The notes: a model not told the origin generated them from the letters alone. A stretch of DNA of 64,000 nt from Bacillus renqingensis (GCF_016464375.1 NZ_JADDIU010000011.1:62001-126000); one strand, 5' to 3'; shown: positions 45,375 to 54,134, numbered from the stretch's first letter. Numbers and translations: made by a program.

Positions 45375-46145
45375 TTACATGAATTTGCTTAGATCCGGAT
45401 AACCACTTACAGCCCAGGCACCATCAACAACAAGACTTGCACCGTTCACATAGGAAGCATCATCACTAACTAAAAATAATGATGGTCCTGCTATTTCATC
45501 TGGTTCAGCAGCCCGTCTCATCGGAATGCGTTCCATATATGCTTCATTAATCGCTTCAACATCAGTTAACCCACTTGTCAAAGGAGTTGCAACCAATCCT
45601 GGGAGAATGGCATTTACCCGGATATTATGCTGGGCAAGTTCTAAAGCAGCATTTTTAGTTAGCATTTCAACTCCTGCCTTCGCCGAAGAATAAGCTGCTC
45701 CATAAAACATTGGTACATGTGCATTTAATGAGGCAACGTTTACAATGGCACCTCCCCCATGGTCTTTCATGTATTTGGCTTCATGCTTTAAAGATAAAAA
45801 TACACCTTTCAAGCATAAATCTACCGTAAAATCCCAATCCGCTTCACTTTGATCAACTATTGCACCTGGCTTTGAGGCTCCTGCAACATTGAATGCATAA
45901 TCAAGTTTTCCAAATACATCAACGGTTTTTTTGACTAACCCTTCAATATCAGCTTCTTTCGTTACATCAGTGACACAACCAATTAAATAGCCATTATGAT
46001 TGTCTTCAAGCTCTTTTAATTTCTCACCATTCAAATCTGCAACAGCTACTTTTACACCAGCATTTATTAGACGTTGAACAATCGCAAAACCAATCCCAGA
46101 TGCTCCTCCAGTCACAACCGCAACCTTACCTGATGAAATTCCCAT
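45375..46145 (-). CDS. Short-chain dehydrogenase/reductase (classical SDR)
   Basis: A 256-residue oxidoreductase with the cofactor motif TGGASGIG (near residue 13), NVAG (near 88), the catalytic Ser in NVASLN, and Tyr and Lys in YSSAKAG (near 155). The C-terminal PEEIA-type segment is PDEIAGPSLFLVSDDASYVN. A likely NAD-dependent alcohol or sugar dehydrogenase of unknown substrate. The ATG has an AAGGAGG site. Confidence 0.88.
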   Translation of the reverse strand: MGISSGKVAVVTGGASGIGFAIVQRLINAGVKVAVADLNGEKLKELEDNHNGYLIGCVTDVTKEADIEGLVKKTVDVFGKLDYAFNVAGASKPGAIVDQSEADWDFTVDLCLKGVFLSLKHEAKYMKDHGGGAIVNVASLNAHVPMFYGAAYSSAKAGVEMLTKNAALELAQHNIRVNAILPGLVATPLTSGLTDVEAINEAYMERIPMRRAAEPDEIAGPSLFLVSDDASYVNGASLVVDGAWAVSGYPDLSKFM

Positions 46146-46520
46146 TTTTATTCCTCCTTGAAATTTACTGTTTGAAGATTTTTTACATCCATCATAAGCA
46201 TTAATTTTCTTTGAAACACGCGATTCTCCTGTTTATTCGCCCTTAATGTTGCATAAATATACCCTAGCGATACAGGGATTTAAAGCTTCCATTTCACTTT
46301 GTAATAGAAAATGAATCAGCAGTTCCTTTGCTTTTGGTATATTGTTTTGGAAAAACCTTTTCCTAAATGTATTGGCTAGCTAGTGAACATATTGAAAGGG
46401 GCATTCCATTTTTTCATTTCTCAAAAAATATTTTATAACGGTTATATGCTTTTGAAACATAGTAATCTGCGTTCATCCCTTGCGAAGTGCGGGATCTTTG
46501 TCTCCACAACCATCAACGGC
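46146..46520. other. Region after cas7 where cas4-cas1-cas2 would be expected
   Basis: About 375 bases with no intact gene, no cas4, cas1 or cas2 and no repeat array. A hairpin-like ATCCC...GGGAT word with GAAGTGCGGGATC lies at 46474-46500, and it vaguely recalls a worn type I-C repeat. The minus strand reads GMNADYYVSKAYNRYKIFFE to a stop at about 46415, an unexplained short frame. Confidence 0.5.
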
Positions 46521-47444
46521 TCAACGGACAGCTTTTGTTATTTCAAAAGAATTCACAATTTTATGCAGCGTTACTCCTTCCGGCAGTCCTTCATCAATAA
46601 CGGCTTCATAATCTTTATATGATCTTGCGACCTTCTTTTGACCAATTCGATGAATATCAATCTTTTCAAATAATTGATTAGATGGCGCATTCCCCAAATG
46701 GCTTTCATGCGCAAACACGTACAATCCCCGGCATGCCATCCGGCCGCGTGACGCCGAATGATCAAGGTCCCACATATTAAGGAGCGATTCCCACAGTCCT
46801 CTCAAATCATCTTCCCTTACCCCCGTCTGAACTGCAAATGATGGAGTATAAAAACCATAGGCAATATATAAACCATATGGCACATGCGCTTTTCTCCCCA
46901 TTTGGCCGGCACGTGCCTCCTCATCGGCAACTTTCCCGCTTTTAATATCATCGGCATTGGTTAATGCAACCCGAGTAATACTTGATTCAGCAGGAAAAAT
47001 CGGATCAACTGAGCGTGCAAACGTCAGTTGGACAGCTCCCCGTACTTGACCTGCATTAAATTTTTTGGTAGACATGACCGCACCAAACATCCGTGTATCA
47101 AAATAATGTTCACACATCCACTGCCGCGCATCTTTCACCATTTTCGGACTGCTGTCATTTTCTGATAACCCTAATTGCTCATAAGCTTTCTTCTGCTCAT
47201 TTGTAAGAATCCCACGATGCTTGACATAAATATCAAAACCTTCCAAATGTCCTCTCGTCAAATAAATATAGTCCCTTATTTTCCTTTTAATCGCAACATC
47301 CGTAACAATTCCCTGCATCGTTTCCGGATCAATTCTTGGCAGATTGCCTGCATCGGGATCGCCGTTCGGATTTCCATCCATCACATCAAATGCAAGTACA
47401 AAATCGTAGCGTTTATTTGGATCAATAATTGAATTTATGTTCAT
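46521..47444 (-). CDS. cas7: Type I-C CRISPR-associated protein Cas7 (Csd2)
   Basis: A 307-residue Cas7 backbone subunit. It begins with the family's RYDFVLAFDVMDGNPNGDPD and contains DIYVKHRGILTNEQKKAYEQ and MFGAVMSTKKFNAGQVRGAV. Several copies line the crRNA in the Cascade complex. It is the last gene of the cas operon here; the adaptation genes that normally follow are missing. The ATG lies 29 bases after cas8c. Confidence 0.94.
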   Translation of the reverse strand: MNINSIIDPNKRYDFVLAFDVMDGNPNGDPDAGNLPRIDPETMQGIVTDVAIKRKIRDYIYLTRGHLEGFDIYVKHRGILTNEQKKAYEQLGLSENDSSPKMVKDARQWMCEHYFDTRMFGAVMSTKKFNAGQVRGAVQLTFARSVDPIFPAESSITRVALTNADDIKSGKVADEEARAGQMGRKAHVPYGLYIAYGFYTPSFAVQTGVREDDLRGLWESLLNMWDLDHSASRGRMACRGLYVFAHESHLGNAPSNQLFEKIDIHRIGQKKVARSYKDYEAVIDEGLPEGVTLHKIVNSFEITKAVR

Positions 47445-47473
47445 TGTATTACTCCCCTCATCAGCAGCTTTAT

Positions 47474-49123
47474 TTAATGTCTTACATTGGCAGAATCAGC
47501 AGACATATCTTCTTTTTTCTTATATATATCTTGTCTTTCATGGTAGTAACCGAGTGCAAACTCAGCCTGTCCCTGTAAATCAAGAACGGCCGGAAATTCT
47601 TTCAATTGACCTGTTATCAATTGAATCCTTTGCTGATAACGTACTTCATATCCTTTATTCTCTTTACCGATTTTACTTAAATGCCATTTGCTATTTCGAA
47701 TTAAAAGACCGAAAAGCGTCCGTGGAGTTGTTGAAGCTGCCGCATAAAATCTTGAGGCAATCGTTTCGTTTCCCTTCACTGCTTCGTATTGTACCGCTTC
47801 CAATACCGCAAACAACCTGCCGCATAAGTAAGGCTGTGTGATTCTGGCATGATCTAAATCCACTGTCCATTCCTCCTTATTTTGACTAATCAGCCAGCTT
47901 TTTATTGCTGCTGCCTGTATCCATGTCATACCGCCCCTTGCCTGAATTCTTCTCACAATTTTTGCTGGGATCCGCTCTGAGATCCTTTTGCCATAAAGTG
48001 CCCAGTTCATCCATTCCTGAACATCTTCCTTTTGTATCTCTTTTCTTGCATCACGGTACATGCACGCCGCCAATAAATAAATGCTGGCCGGTTGTGGTGC
48101 TCCTGCTACTTGTTGCGCATCAAAATAGCGTCGGATTTGGGTCTTTACCTCCCATACAGGCGGCTCTGCATAGTTCCGGACAACAAGTCTGGCCTTATTT
48201 GCTGACAGCGCCAAAATACATACACGGTCTAGAGAAGCGTAATTTTCGGTCCGTCTGAATGGTGATGATAAAACTCTCTGGACTGCATCGGGATCCGGGT
48301 CGGATAGTAGCGTAAACATACTGGTAGTTTCCGGGTCGTTTTGCCTTGTCCAATACACATATGTTACATTGCTGATTTCCATCATATGCGGGCCACCGTG
48401 CTGCTTTTTGTTTGCATATTTTCTCAATAAGTACGAGAGAGCCTGCCCGTATTTTTGTTCACATTCAAAGCAAGTAGGTGCAATCTCCGAGTTTTCCAGT
48501 CCGTATGAAAGATAGGCACTTTCATTGGCCGAAATAAGCTTTGTCCTTTCTCTCCCCAAAGAAAATTCAATGGTATGGCGTTTTACTGCCGGGGCAGAAC
48601 GGCCGCAAATAAAGCAAATACTGTCAGCTTCATCATTCGCTCCGGTATTTAATAGGAATTTTTTCCAAAACTTCATTACTTTATTGTCCTCATGAGGAAA
48701 ATCACCCGCTTCTGTCCGAAACAAGATCACATCATTTGATTTCATGCCATCCGGAAGCTGCCAGTTTTTACTTTCCAGTATCTGCACAATCTTCTGAACA
48801 GCTTCATTGTATGTGGTCTCACAGCATTCCTTCAGTAATTTCAAGTATGCTAGGTGGCATTCCGCTGCTCTTTTTGCATTGTCGGGATTTTTAGGCAATT
48901 GAAATACATACTCTGCCTTGTCAGTAAGCAAAATAGGCGAAACACCCGATGCACGGCTGCGATTCGGGATAACACGCTGTTCACCCCGCTCAGCCTGAAT
49001 AAATTCAAAACGGTCATCATGTGTAATTACAACAAACCATTGATAACTTTTCCGGGCATATCCGACCGGCGGCAAATCATTGGCATGCTGTTCGGCAAAC
49101 TCCACCAATCTGCGCATATACAT
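47474..49123 (-). CDS. cas8c: Type I-C large subunit Cas8c (Csd1)
   Basis: A 549-residue Csd1/Cas8c protein with the usual start (RRLVEFAEQHANDLPPVGYA) and a CxxC zinc-like pair in CFICGRSAPAVKRH and CFECEQKYG. Cas8c recognises the PAM and helps recruit Cas3; an internal start often yields a small Cas11c subunit. It begins at the base after the cas5 frame ends. Confidence 0.92.
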   Translation of the reverse strand: MYMRRLVEFAEQHANDLPPVGYARKSYQWFVVITHDDRFEFIQAERGEQRVIPNRSRASGVSPILLTDKAEYVFQLPKNPDNAKRAAECHLAYLKLLKECCETTYNEAVQKIVQILESKNWQLPDGMKSNDVILFRTEAGDFPHEDNKVMKFWKKFLLNTGANDEADSICFICGRSAPAVKRHTIEFSLGRERTKLISANESAYLSYGLENSEIAPTCFECEQKYGQALSYLLRKYANKKQHGGPHMMEISNVTYVYWTRQNDPETTSMFTLLSDPDPDAVQRVLSSPFRRTENYASLDRVCILALSANKARLVVRNYAEPPVWEVKTQIRRYFDAQQVAGAPQPASIYLLAACMYRDARKEIQKEDVQEWMNWALYGKRISERIPAKIVRRIQARGGMTWIQAAAIKSWLISQNKEEWTVDLDHARITQPYLCGRLFAVLEAVQYEAVKGNETIASRFYAAASTTPRTLFGLLIRNSKWHLSKIGKENKGYEVRYQQRIQLITGQLKEFPAVLDLQGQAEFALGYYHERQDIYKKKEDMSADSANVRH

Positions 49124-49774
49124 TCAGCCATCCACCTCCTTATACAGATACTCGGGGACATACAATACACCCCGGTCCAATTTAGCATCAAAGAAATAGG
49201 GGATCGCATGCGCATTTTTTTGTCCGGGATCTGCGGGATATTTTAAGTCGAATAACATTGGGCCAATATCCATTGAATCGGGTATTGCCTGATCATCGTC
49301 TTCGGGCAGGGAAAAGTGAAGCGAGCATTCCCTTGTTCCGAGATACGGGCGATGAAAACATTGTCCTTTGTTAACTCTCCGCAAAAACATAGTTGCATAC
49401 TTCATCTGATTTTCCATTGTCGGGTTCATTAGCAGCATTTCCGCCGTTATAATATAGGCAACGTCACGCAGCATGATTGAATGGCGTAACTGCCGGTCAT
49501 CATCTGTGAAATAGTCCCGCCTGCTTCCGGCGATATTACTGGGTACAATTGAAGCAACTTCATTCCGCAAAATGGAATAATACTGAATGGGCTTCAACAC
49601 GTGAATGCTTTTTATTCGCCATTTCAATTCCGGTTTCCACAAAATTCCTTCTAAAATACCCCGTGCCGCAGACGGAGTCATTACTGGATAAGATACCCGT
49701 TCCACTTTAGCTTCCACCCTGGTAAACAGCGCATACTCGCCCCAGACTTTCAGCCGGAAAATTTGCCCCATCAA
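49124..49774 (-). CDS. cas5c: Type I-C Cas5 (Cas5d), pre-crRNA processing subunit
   Basis: A 216-residue protein with the Cas5d pattern (FRLKVWGEYALFTRVEAKVE, PVMTPSAARGILEGILWKPE, QLRHSIMLRDVAYIITAEML). In type I-C this subunit replaces Cas6 and cuts the repeat RNA. It lies directly behind cas3, with no gap between the frames. Confidence 0.93.
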   Translation of the reverse strand: MMGQIFRLKVWGEYALFTRVEAKVERVSYPVMTPSAARGILEGILWKPELKWRIKSIHVLKPIQYYSILRNEVASIVPSNIAGSRRDYFTDDDRQLRHSIMLRDVAYIITAEMLLMNPTMENQMKYATMFLRRVNKGQCFHRPYLGTRECSLHFSLPEDDDQAIPDSMDIGPMLFDLKYPADPGQKNAHAIPYFFDAKLDRGVLYVPEYLYKEVDG

Positions 49775-51982
49775 TCAATCTCCTCCCTCGTCCATATCCA
49801 TAATCCCGGTTTTCATGTCATAATCCCCGTGCCAAATATACCAACCTTCCGATACCTTTTCTAACTGATTTTGATTCTCTTTAAAAAAACTGCCATCCAC
49901 ATATTCATTTACAGCAAATAACTGTGCTTCACGATACCATTCCTTTGTTAAATACGGAGCTTCTTTGTACCTCCGAATTAATCTTTCAATTTGTCCGTCT
50001 TCACCCTGGTAATTTTTGCAAAGGATGGATACCGTATTCTGATCAATCATTTGAAACAAGCGGCTCGCTTTCTCAAATGAAAAAGGTTTAAGGCTTGTTA
50101 TTCCATATGAATCCAGCAAGTCGTCTCCACCGAGGGAATATAAACTTCGAAAATACTTTTCGAAAATCCAAGGCTCATGCAATGCAGCAGTGCCGTGATG
50201 ATTCAATAAAATTCTCGTTTGCTCCGTTCCTTTGCGGTACATTCCGCCAGGCATCCCCCCTCCAACCAATTCGAAAATAAACACTGTCCCCTTTTCCAGC
50301 TTGCCTTCTCTATTGCACCTTCCTGCAGCCTGAACAATCGAGTCCATTGGCGCCATTGTGCGAAACACTGTCGGAAAATCCAAATCCACTCCCGCTTCTA
50401 CCAATGACGTAGCAATTACTAGAATGGATTTTTCATTTTTTAAATCCTCTTTGATTTGTTCGATAACCTTTTTTCGGTGATGAGGACACATTCGATTCGA
50501 TAAATGGTATATATGCTGTCCGTTCACCTTTTGGCGGATTGCTTCACGGTATACACGGAAAGCATCTTTTCTCGTATTTAGGATACAAAGTGCTGCAGGG
50601 TGTTTCCTCATTCTGGCGACAAGCTCTGAAGCAGTAAGTGGCTTTTTGACCCGGATATATTCAACCCTTTTCATGCCTACAAACAGTTGATCATGGTTTT
50701 TACAGATTTCTACCGGTGTACCCATATTTCCAACCAATTCAGTATTTTTGAAAGACAACGGTGTTGCACTGCATAAAACGGCAGTGACATTAAAATGTTC
50801 CATTAATATGTGCAGAGCTTGAAAAATAGGCGCAAGTACATGGATGGGCAGTTTTTGAAACTCATCCAAAATGATCACGCTGTTTGTTAGACGGTGAAGC
50901 TTCCTTGTCTTGCTTGTGCGGTTTGAAAATAAACTTTCAAACAGTTCCACTGTAGTTGTCACGATAATCGGAAATGAATCCCAGTTCTCTGCTGCCAACT
51001 TTGCCCGTTCCATTGACTCGTCTTTATCATCTGCATAACTTAGTTGGGAATGCTGTTCCAAAACAGATGCTTTTCCGAACACCTCTTGATACTTTTTGGC
51101 TGTCTGATCAATGATGTTCACAAGCGGCAACGCCACAATCACCCGTTTTTTGTTAAAGCGCTTTGCATGCTCAAGTGCAAAAGCTATCGAAGCCATCGTT
51201 TTTCCCAACCCAGTCGGTACTACCAGCGCACGAAAAAACAAAGGCTGTTTCGCCGCTTCTCTGCAAGCCATATATACTTCATTTCTATTCTTATTTATCT
51301 CTTTATCTTGGCCTTTCCTGCGCAACTCAAGCATATAGTTCTGTAATTGCTGATCCAGTTGCTGTATACTAAGTGCTCCCCCATGCCGTTTTTTGCTCTT
51401 CCCATAATCAAAATAACGTTCTGTATCCAGAAAATCAGAATCGACAAGTGCCGAAAAACACATTCTCATCAGCATTTCTTTATATGCAAATGAAGATTTG
51501 CTATCAGATTTCCCTCCGAGCGGCAATCTTGGAAATCGTTTCAATATGTCTTTAATTATTTGCATTTCCGTTCGCGACAAATCTGGAATCGCTTTCAAAT
51601 ATTGTGGGGCTTTAGGAATCTTTTCAGTAAACACCGTTCTCAGATCCGTCATCCCTGTATGATGCCCCGCTACTATTGCTGCCGCCATGATAATCCGTTC
51701 ATCCTCTACTTCCTGCATAATGCTAGAAAGTGCTATCCCACCGCCAATAGCATGTTGGACTGACCCGCGAATTTTTTTGTCTGCTTTTAAGTATTGTACG
51801 AACGGGGCGGACTTTTTCCCCAAGTCATGCGCAATTGCAGCTATGGCCGTAATCCCGTATCGATCAAACGTATGGCTAAAACGTCTTGCTTGAAAATACG
51901 TCCCTCTAATATGCTCGTCCAAATAATGCGGCTCGTGATTTTCAGTTTCAGATGAATGGGCAATGTATTTGATTTTTGTCAC
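49775..51982 (-). CDS. cas3: Type I-C Cas3 helicase-nuclease
   Basis: A 735-residue Cas3 with an N-terminal HD nuclease (AHDLGKKS near residue 51, AGHHTGM near 110) and a superfamily 2 helicase: PTGLGKTMASIAF, DEFQ box in VIILDEFQKL, SATPLS and the late VEAGVDLDF...QAAGRCNREG. All expected catalytic residues are present. The first start is GTG at 51980-51982, overlapping its AGAAGG site, so the true start may be a few codons later. The 5' end carries the site matched by the upstream guide-like RNA. Confidence 0.94.
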   Translation of the reverse strand: MTKIKYIAHSSETENHEPHYLDEHIRGTYFQARRFSHTFDRYGITAIAAIAHDLGKKSAPFVQYLKADKKIRGSVQHAIGGGIALSSIMQEVEDERIIMAAAIVAGHHTGMTDLRTVFTEKIPKAPQYLKAIPDLSRTEMQIIKDILKRFPRLPLGGKSDSKSSFAYKEMLMRMCFSALVDSDFLDTERYFDYGKSKKRHGGALSIQQLDQQLQNYMLELRRKGQDKEINKNRNEVYMACREAAKQPLFFRALVVPTGLGKTMASIAFALEHAKRFNKKRVIVALPLVNIIDQTAKKYQEVFGKASVLEQHSQLSYADDKDESMERAKLAAENWDSFPIIVTTTVELFESLFSNRTSKTRKLHRLTNSVIILDEFQKLPIHVLAPIFQALHILMEHFNVTAVLCSATPLSFKNTELVGNMGTPVEICKNHDQLFVGMKRVEYIRVKKPLTASELVARMRKHPAALCILNTRKDAFRVYREAIRQKVNGQHIYHLSNRMCPHHRKKVIEQIKEDLKNEKSILVIATSLVEAGVDLDFPTVFRTMAPMDSIVQAAGRCNREGKLEKGTVFIFELVGGGMPGGMYRKGTEQTRILLNHHGTAALHEPWIFEKYFRSLYSLGGDDLLDSYGITSLKPFSFEKASRLFQMIDQNTVSILCKNYQGEDGQIERLIRRYKEAPYLTKEWYREAQLFAVNEYVDGSFFKENQNQLEKVSEGWYIWHGDYDMKTGIMDMDEGGD

Positions 51983-51983
51983 C

Positions 51984-52004
51984 TTCTATGAAATAGAAAT
52001 TGTT
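51984..52004 (+). promoter_or_regulatory. PAM plus protospacer-like target of the guide-like RNA at the cas3 start
   Basis: TTC (51984-51986) is followed by TATGAAATAGAAATTGTT. The first 16 bases match the spacer-like sequence at 52331-52316 (minus strand) except at position 7, and position 18 also matches. TTC is the canonical type I-C PAM. The site covers the cas3 ribosome-site region, so bound Cascade, or RNA pairing, could block expression of the operon. Confidence 0.7.
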
Positions 52005-52247
52005 ATGTCTTAGTTTTATGTGATTTTCTTTAATTAAATTATATTAAAGATTTGTTCCATTTGCAATAAAAAATTCGAATATTTAAAATTATTATTTTGC
52101 CTGCTAAAAAAAATAGATAAAAATTACCTGTTCTTTGAATTATGAATAATCTTTTATTATTACATTCATGGGCAAACCTATTTTTTAATGATAGACCTTG
52201 CCACAGAATCAAAAACCTTTCTTTTTATTCATTTACAATTGAAACAG

Positions 52248-52286
52248 AAAAAGCCAAACCGCCTAGAATTACTTTGGCGGTTTGGC
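52248..52286 (-). terminator. Terminator of the guide-like RNA
   Basis: A perfect 11-base-pair stem GCCAAACCGCC/GGCGGTTTGGC with a 12-base loop, followed on the minus strand by five U residues. It lies 45 bases after the CRISPR repeat and about 265 bases ahead of cas3. Confidence 0.85.
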
Positions 52287-52331
52287 CTAATGCACGTAAA
52301 ATTCAAGAACATCATCAATTTCTAATTCATA

Positions 52332-52363
52332 ATTTCAATCCGCGCACTTACATGGAGTGCAAC
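52332..52363 (-). CRISPR. Solitary type I-C CRISPR repeat
   Basis: The 32-base sequence reads on the minus strand GTTGCACTCC...GTGCGCGGATTGAAAT. It has the GCAC-T/A-GTGC stem and the GGATTGAAAT end of type I-C repeats. No second copy was seen at repeat-spacer distance on either side. It is oriented like the cas operon and 350 bases upstream of it. Confidence 0.85.
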
Positions 52364-52389
52364 AAGTGTAACATCATTCGCCTTATTTG

Positions 52390-52593
52390 TTAGCACTTTT
52401 TATACACTCGCTTGAAATGCGAATACTCTGCAATAATTGATAGGATATCACAAATGATAAAAAATTTCAAAGCATCAATATTCTGGTATGTGTGTTCAGT
52501 TTTTCCTCTTTTTAAATTCAAAATACTAATTAAACACGAACTATCATAATTACCATTTTTTAAAAGTGTCATTTGACTATTATGCTCCACCAT
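52390..52593 (-). CDS. Small protein overlapping the nucleotidyltransferase gene (67 residues)
   Basis: An ATG at 52591-52593 has an AAGGAG site located inside the end of the nucleotidyltransferase gene, so translation would be coupled. The product begins MVEHNSQMTLLKNGNYDSSC and ends with a hydrophobic helix and basic tail. No family is recognised. Its last codons overlap the possible promoter of the guide-like RNA. Confidence 0.42.
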   Translation of the reverse strand: MVEHNSQMTLLKNGNYDSSCLISILNLKRGKTEHTYQNIDALKFFIICDILSIIAEYSHFKRVYKKC

Positions 52594-52945
52594 AATATTT
52601 CTCCTTAACATAAGCTATATCATTTCGGGAGCCTACACCGGCATTTCTGTTATAAACCTCTTTTCCAAATTGATCGATATGAGCTTTTAAGTTTTCATTT
52701 GTTAACTCTTCGTAGCGCAGCAGGTCAAAAAAATAAGGAATCGGATAGACCTCGTTTAACAAATCCTCCAACTCGTAAAGTGTGACCATAGTCACATTTT
52801 GTCCTAAAATAGCTATATCGATGTCAGAACCCTTCTTATAATTTCCTATAGCCCTGCTGCCGAAAATAATTGCCTTATCAATTTCCGGAAATCCCTCCAT
52901 TGCCTTCTGTATGTAATTTAGATCTCGTTCTAATAATCCAAACAT
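52580..52945 (-). CDS. MNT-type minimal nucleotidyltransferase (MntA-like antitoxin)
   Basis: A 121-residue protein with the polymerase-beta-like motif GSRAIGNYKKGSDIDIAILG (residues about 30-49). In HepT/MntA pairs such proteins adenylylate and silence the HEPN toxin. The ATG at 52943-52945 has an AAGGGA site. The toxin partner directly upstream survives only as its C-terminal part, so this antitoxin appears orphaned. Confidence 0.82.
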   Translation of the reverse strand: MFGLLERDLNYIQKAMEGFPEIDKAIIFGSRAIGNYKKGSDIDIAILGQNVTMVTLYELEDLLNEVYPIPYFFDLLRYEELTNENLKAHIDQFGKEVYNRNAGVGSRNDIAYVKEKYYGGA

Positions 52946-52949
52946 AAGA

Positions 52950-53128
52950 TCATTCCCTTGATAATTTGTCATATAATGCTTTGAAAATTGGAACATAAAT
53001 ATCAATAATTTCTTTAACAAATTTTCGGGCAAGCTCCTCGTCATAAGTATGAGAAGTTAGGTTGCGGCTCGATAGGGCATCCATCCACGGGTGGCCTTCC
53101 TCAATTAGGCCCGTTTGAAATGACTGCT
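52950..53128 (-). pseudogene. C-terminal fragment of an HI0074-type HEPN toxin
   Basis: The minus strand reads QSFQTGLIEEGHPWMDALSS, then RNLTSHTYDEELARKFVKEI and YVPIFKALYDKLSRE to a stop at 52950. This is the C-terminal half of a nucleotidyltransferase substrate-binding (HEPN) protein, with the RNLTSH ribonuclease motif. The N-terminal half is missing and stops precede the fragment. It lies immediately upstream of its MNT partner. Confidence 0.75.
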
Positions 53129-53275
53129 TTATCTTTATCTATATACTGAGTTCCTTTTCATATTTTTAAATTTTTATGATAATCTTCATAACAGCTTCAC
53201 GAATGACTAAATCTATCCCAGGGATATAATTCAGCTCCATTCCTCCGCCTGGCAGGCAGCGATTCACACCAAAAT

Positions 53276-53842
53276 TTAGACCCTTAGCAAGCCACGGAAA
53301 CCCTTGGCAGCATAGTAGGATTCTGCCCCATTGTGATACACAAAGACAGTGTCGTAGCGACGGTCACAAAAGATAGCCCCACCGAGTTTTCTAATCTTAG
53401 CAGGGGTTTTCACCCAGCTCGATGTTTTAGTATCAAAATTTCCAAGTTTCTGCAACTCCCGGTATTGTTCTTCCGTTAAAATTTCAATACCCATGCCCGC
53501 AGCCAGATCAATAGCGTTGTTTTTTGGTTTGTGCGTTTTCCTTGACTCCAGCGCTTCGCGATCATAACAAACACTTCTGCGGCCTTTAGGACTTTCCGTT
53601 GAACAATCAAAAAAAATGTATTCGTCCTTCTGTTTATCATGAGCAACAACATCCGGTTCACCGCCGGTCCTTTCCATTTCATTAACCGACCACAGTTTAT
53701 CTGTATTAGCTTCTAGCTTTGCCTGCACTTTAGCCCAGTCAAGTCCTTTATGGCGATTCATGTTTTTCTCAAAACGGACTTTCAATGTTCTTAGAATTTC
53801 TTCCTGTTGTTCTGGTGACAACTTCTTTTTTTCTTTATTCAT
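53276..53842 (-). CDS. DUF4256-family protein
   Basis: A 188-residue protein that fits DUF4256 (LEANTDKLWSVNEMERTGGE, FFDCSTESPKGRRSVCYDRE, GGAIFCDRRYDTVFVYHNGA). The function is unknown. The ATG has a GGAGG site. No operon partner is seen. Confidence 0.8.
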   Translation of the reverse strand: MNKEKKKLSPEQQEEILRTLKVRFEKNMNRHKGLDWAKVQAKLEANTDKLWSVNEMERTGGEPDVVAHDKQKDEYIFFDCSTESPKGRRSVCYDREALESRKTHKPKNNAIDLAAGMGIEILTEEQYRELQKLGNFDTKTSSWVKTPAKIRKLGGAIFCDRRYDTVFVYHNGAESYYAAKGFRGLLRV

Positions 53843-54134
53843 ACTAAACCTCCTACTATAATATGTTTAGAACTACTTTTTTTAATTGCTTTATTGTCCC
53901 TTTCTTTTCTCGGTTGTTCTTTAGTATTGAGACAGTTGATGCAATTTTGCAAATATTCCAATTTCGCATAAGTTTATTTCCCCTAATTTGTATTTTACCA
54001 GGCTTGAATCACCTGATAAAACTGCATCGCCGCGTTTTTCAAATCTTCCGCAGAGAATCCCTTCCCGCTGTTCACAACGGTAAATTGGAATTTGTAGCCT
54101 CATGTTATACTCATTATCGGGACATGGCATTATG

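Larger units (their letters stand above)
51983..52389. other. Region between cas3 and the MNT-associated genes
   Basis: It is AT-rich and holds the cas3 5' region, the guide target, the terminator and the single CRISPR repeat. A short plus-strand frame at 52142-52393 overlaps these elements and has no support. Confidence 0.6.
52248..52392 (-). ncRNA. CreR-like single-repeat guide RNA (candidate cas-regulating RNA)
   Basis: On the minus strand the order is a TATAAA -10-like box (52399-52404), one complete 32-base type I-C repeat (52363-52332), a 45-base spacer-like stretch and an intrinsic terminator. The spacer-like part begins TATGAATTAGAAATTGAT and matches 16 of 18 bases beside a TTC PAM at the cas3 start. 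Cas5d could cut the repeat to make a mature guide. Such one-repeat guides that direct Cascade to the cas promoter are known as CreR in other type I systems. Transcription and action here are inferred. Confidence 0.62.

Noticed and set aside
46468-46502. A GTTCATCCC...GAAGTGCGGGATC stretch after cas7 that resembles a degenerate type I-C repeat
   Set aside because: It shares only the AAGTGCG core and GGAT with the repeat at 52332, needs gaps to align, and no spacer-repeat periodicity is present. An overlapping minus-strand frame gives an alternative origin.
46383-46622. Plus-strand frame of 79 codons across the end of cas7
   Set aside because: It is antisense to cas7, lacks a ribosome site and has no recognisable motif.
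52364-52450. Further CRISPR repeats next to the solitary repeat
   Set aside because: Sequence at one repeat-spacer unit on either side shows no GCAC/GTGC stem or ATTGAAAT end.
53921-54130. Minus-strand frame of 69 codons after the serine hydrolase
   Set aside because: It has no ribosome site and no recognisable motif. It may be a remnant but cannot be supported.
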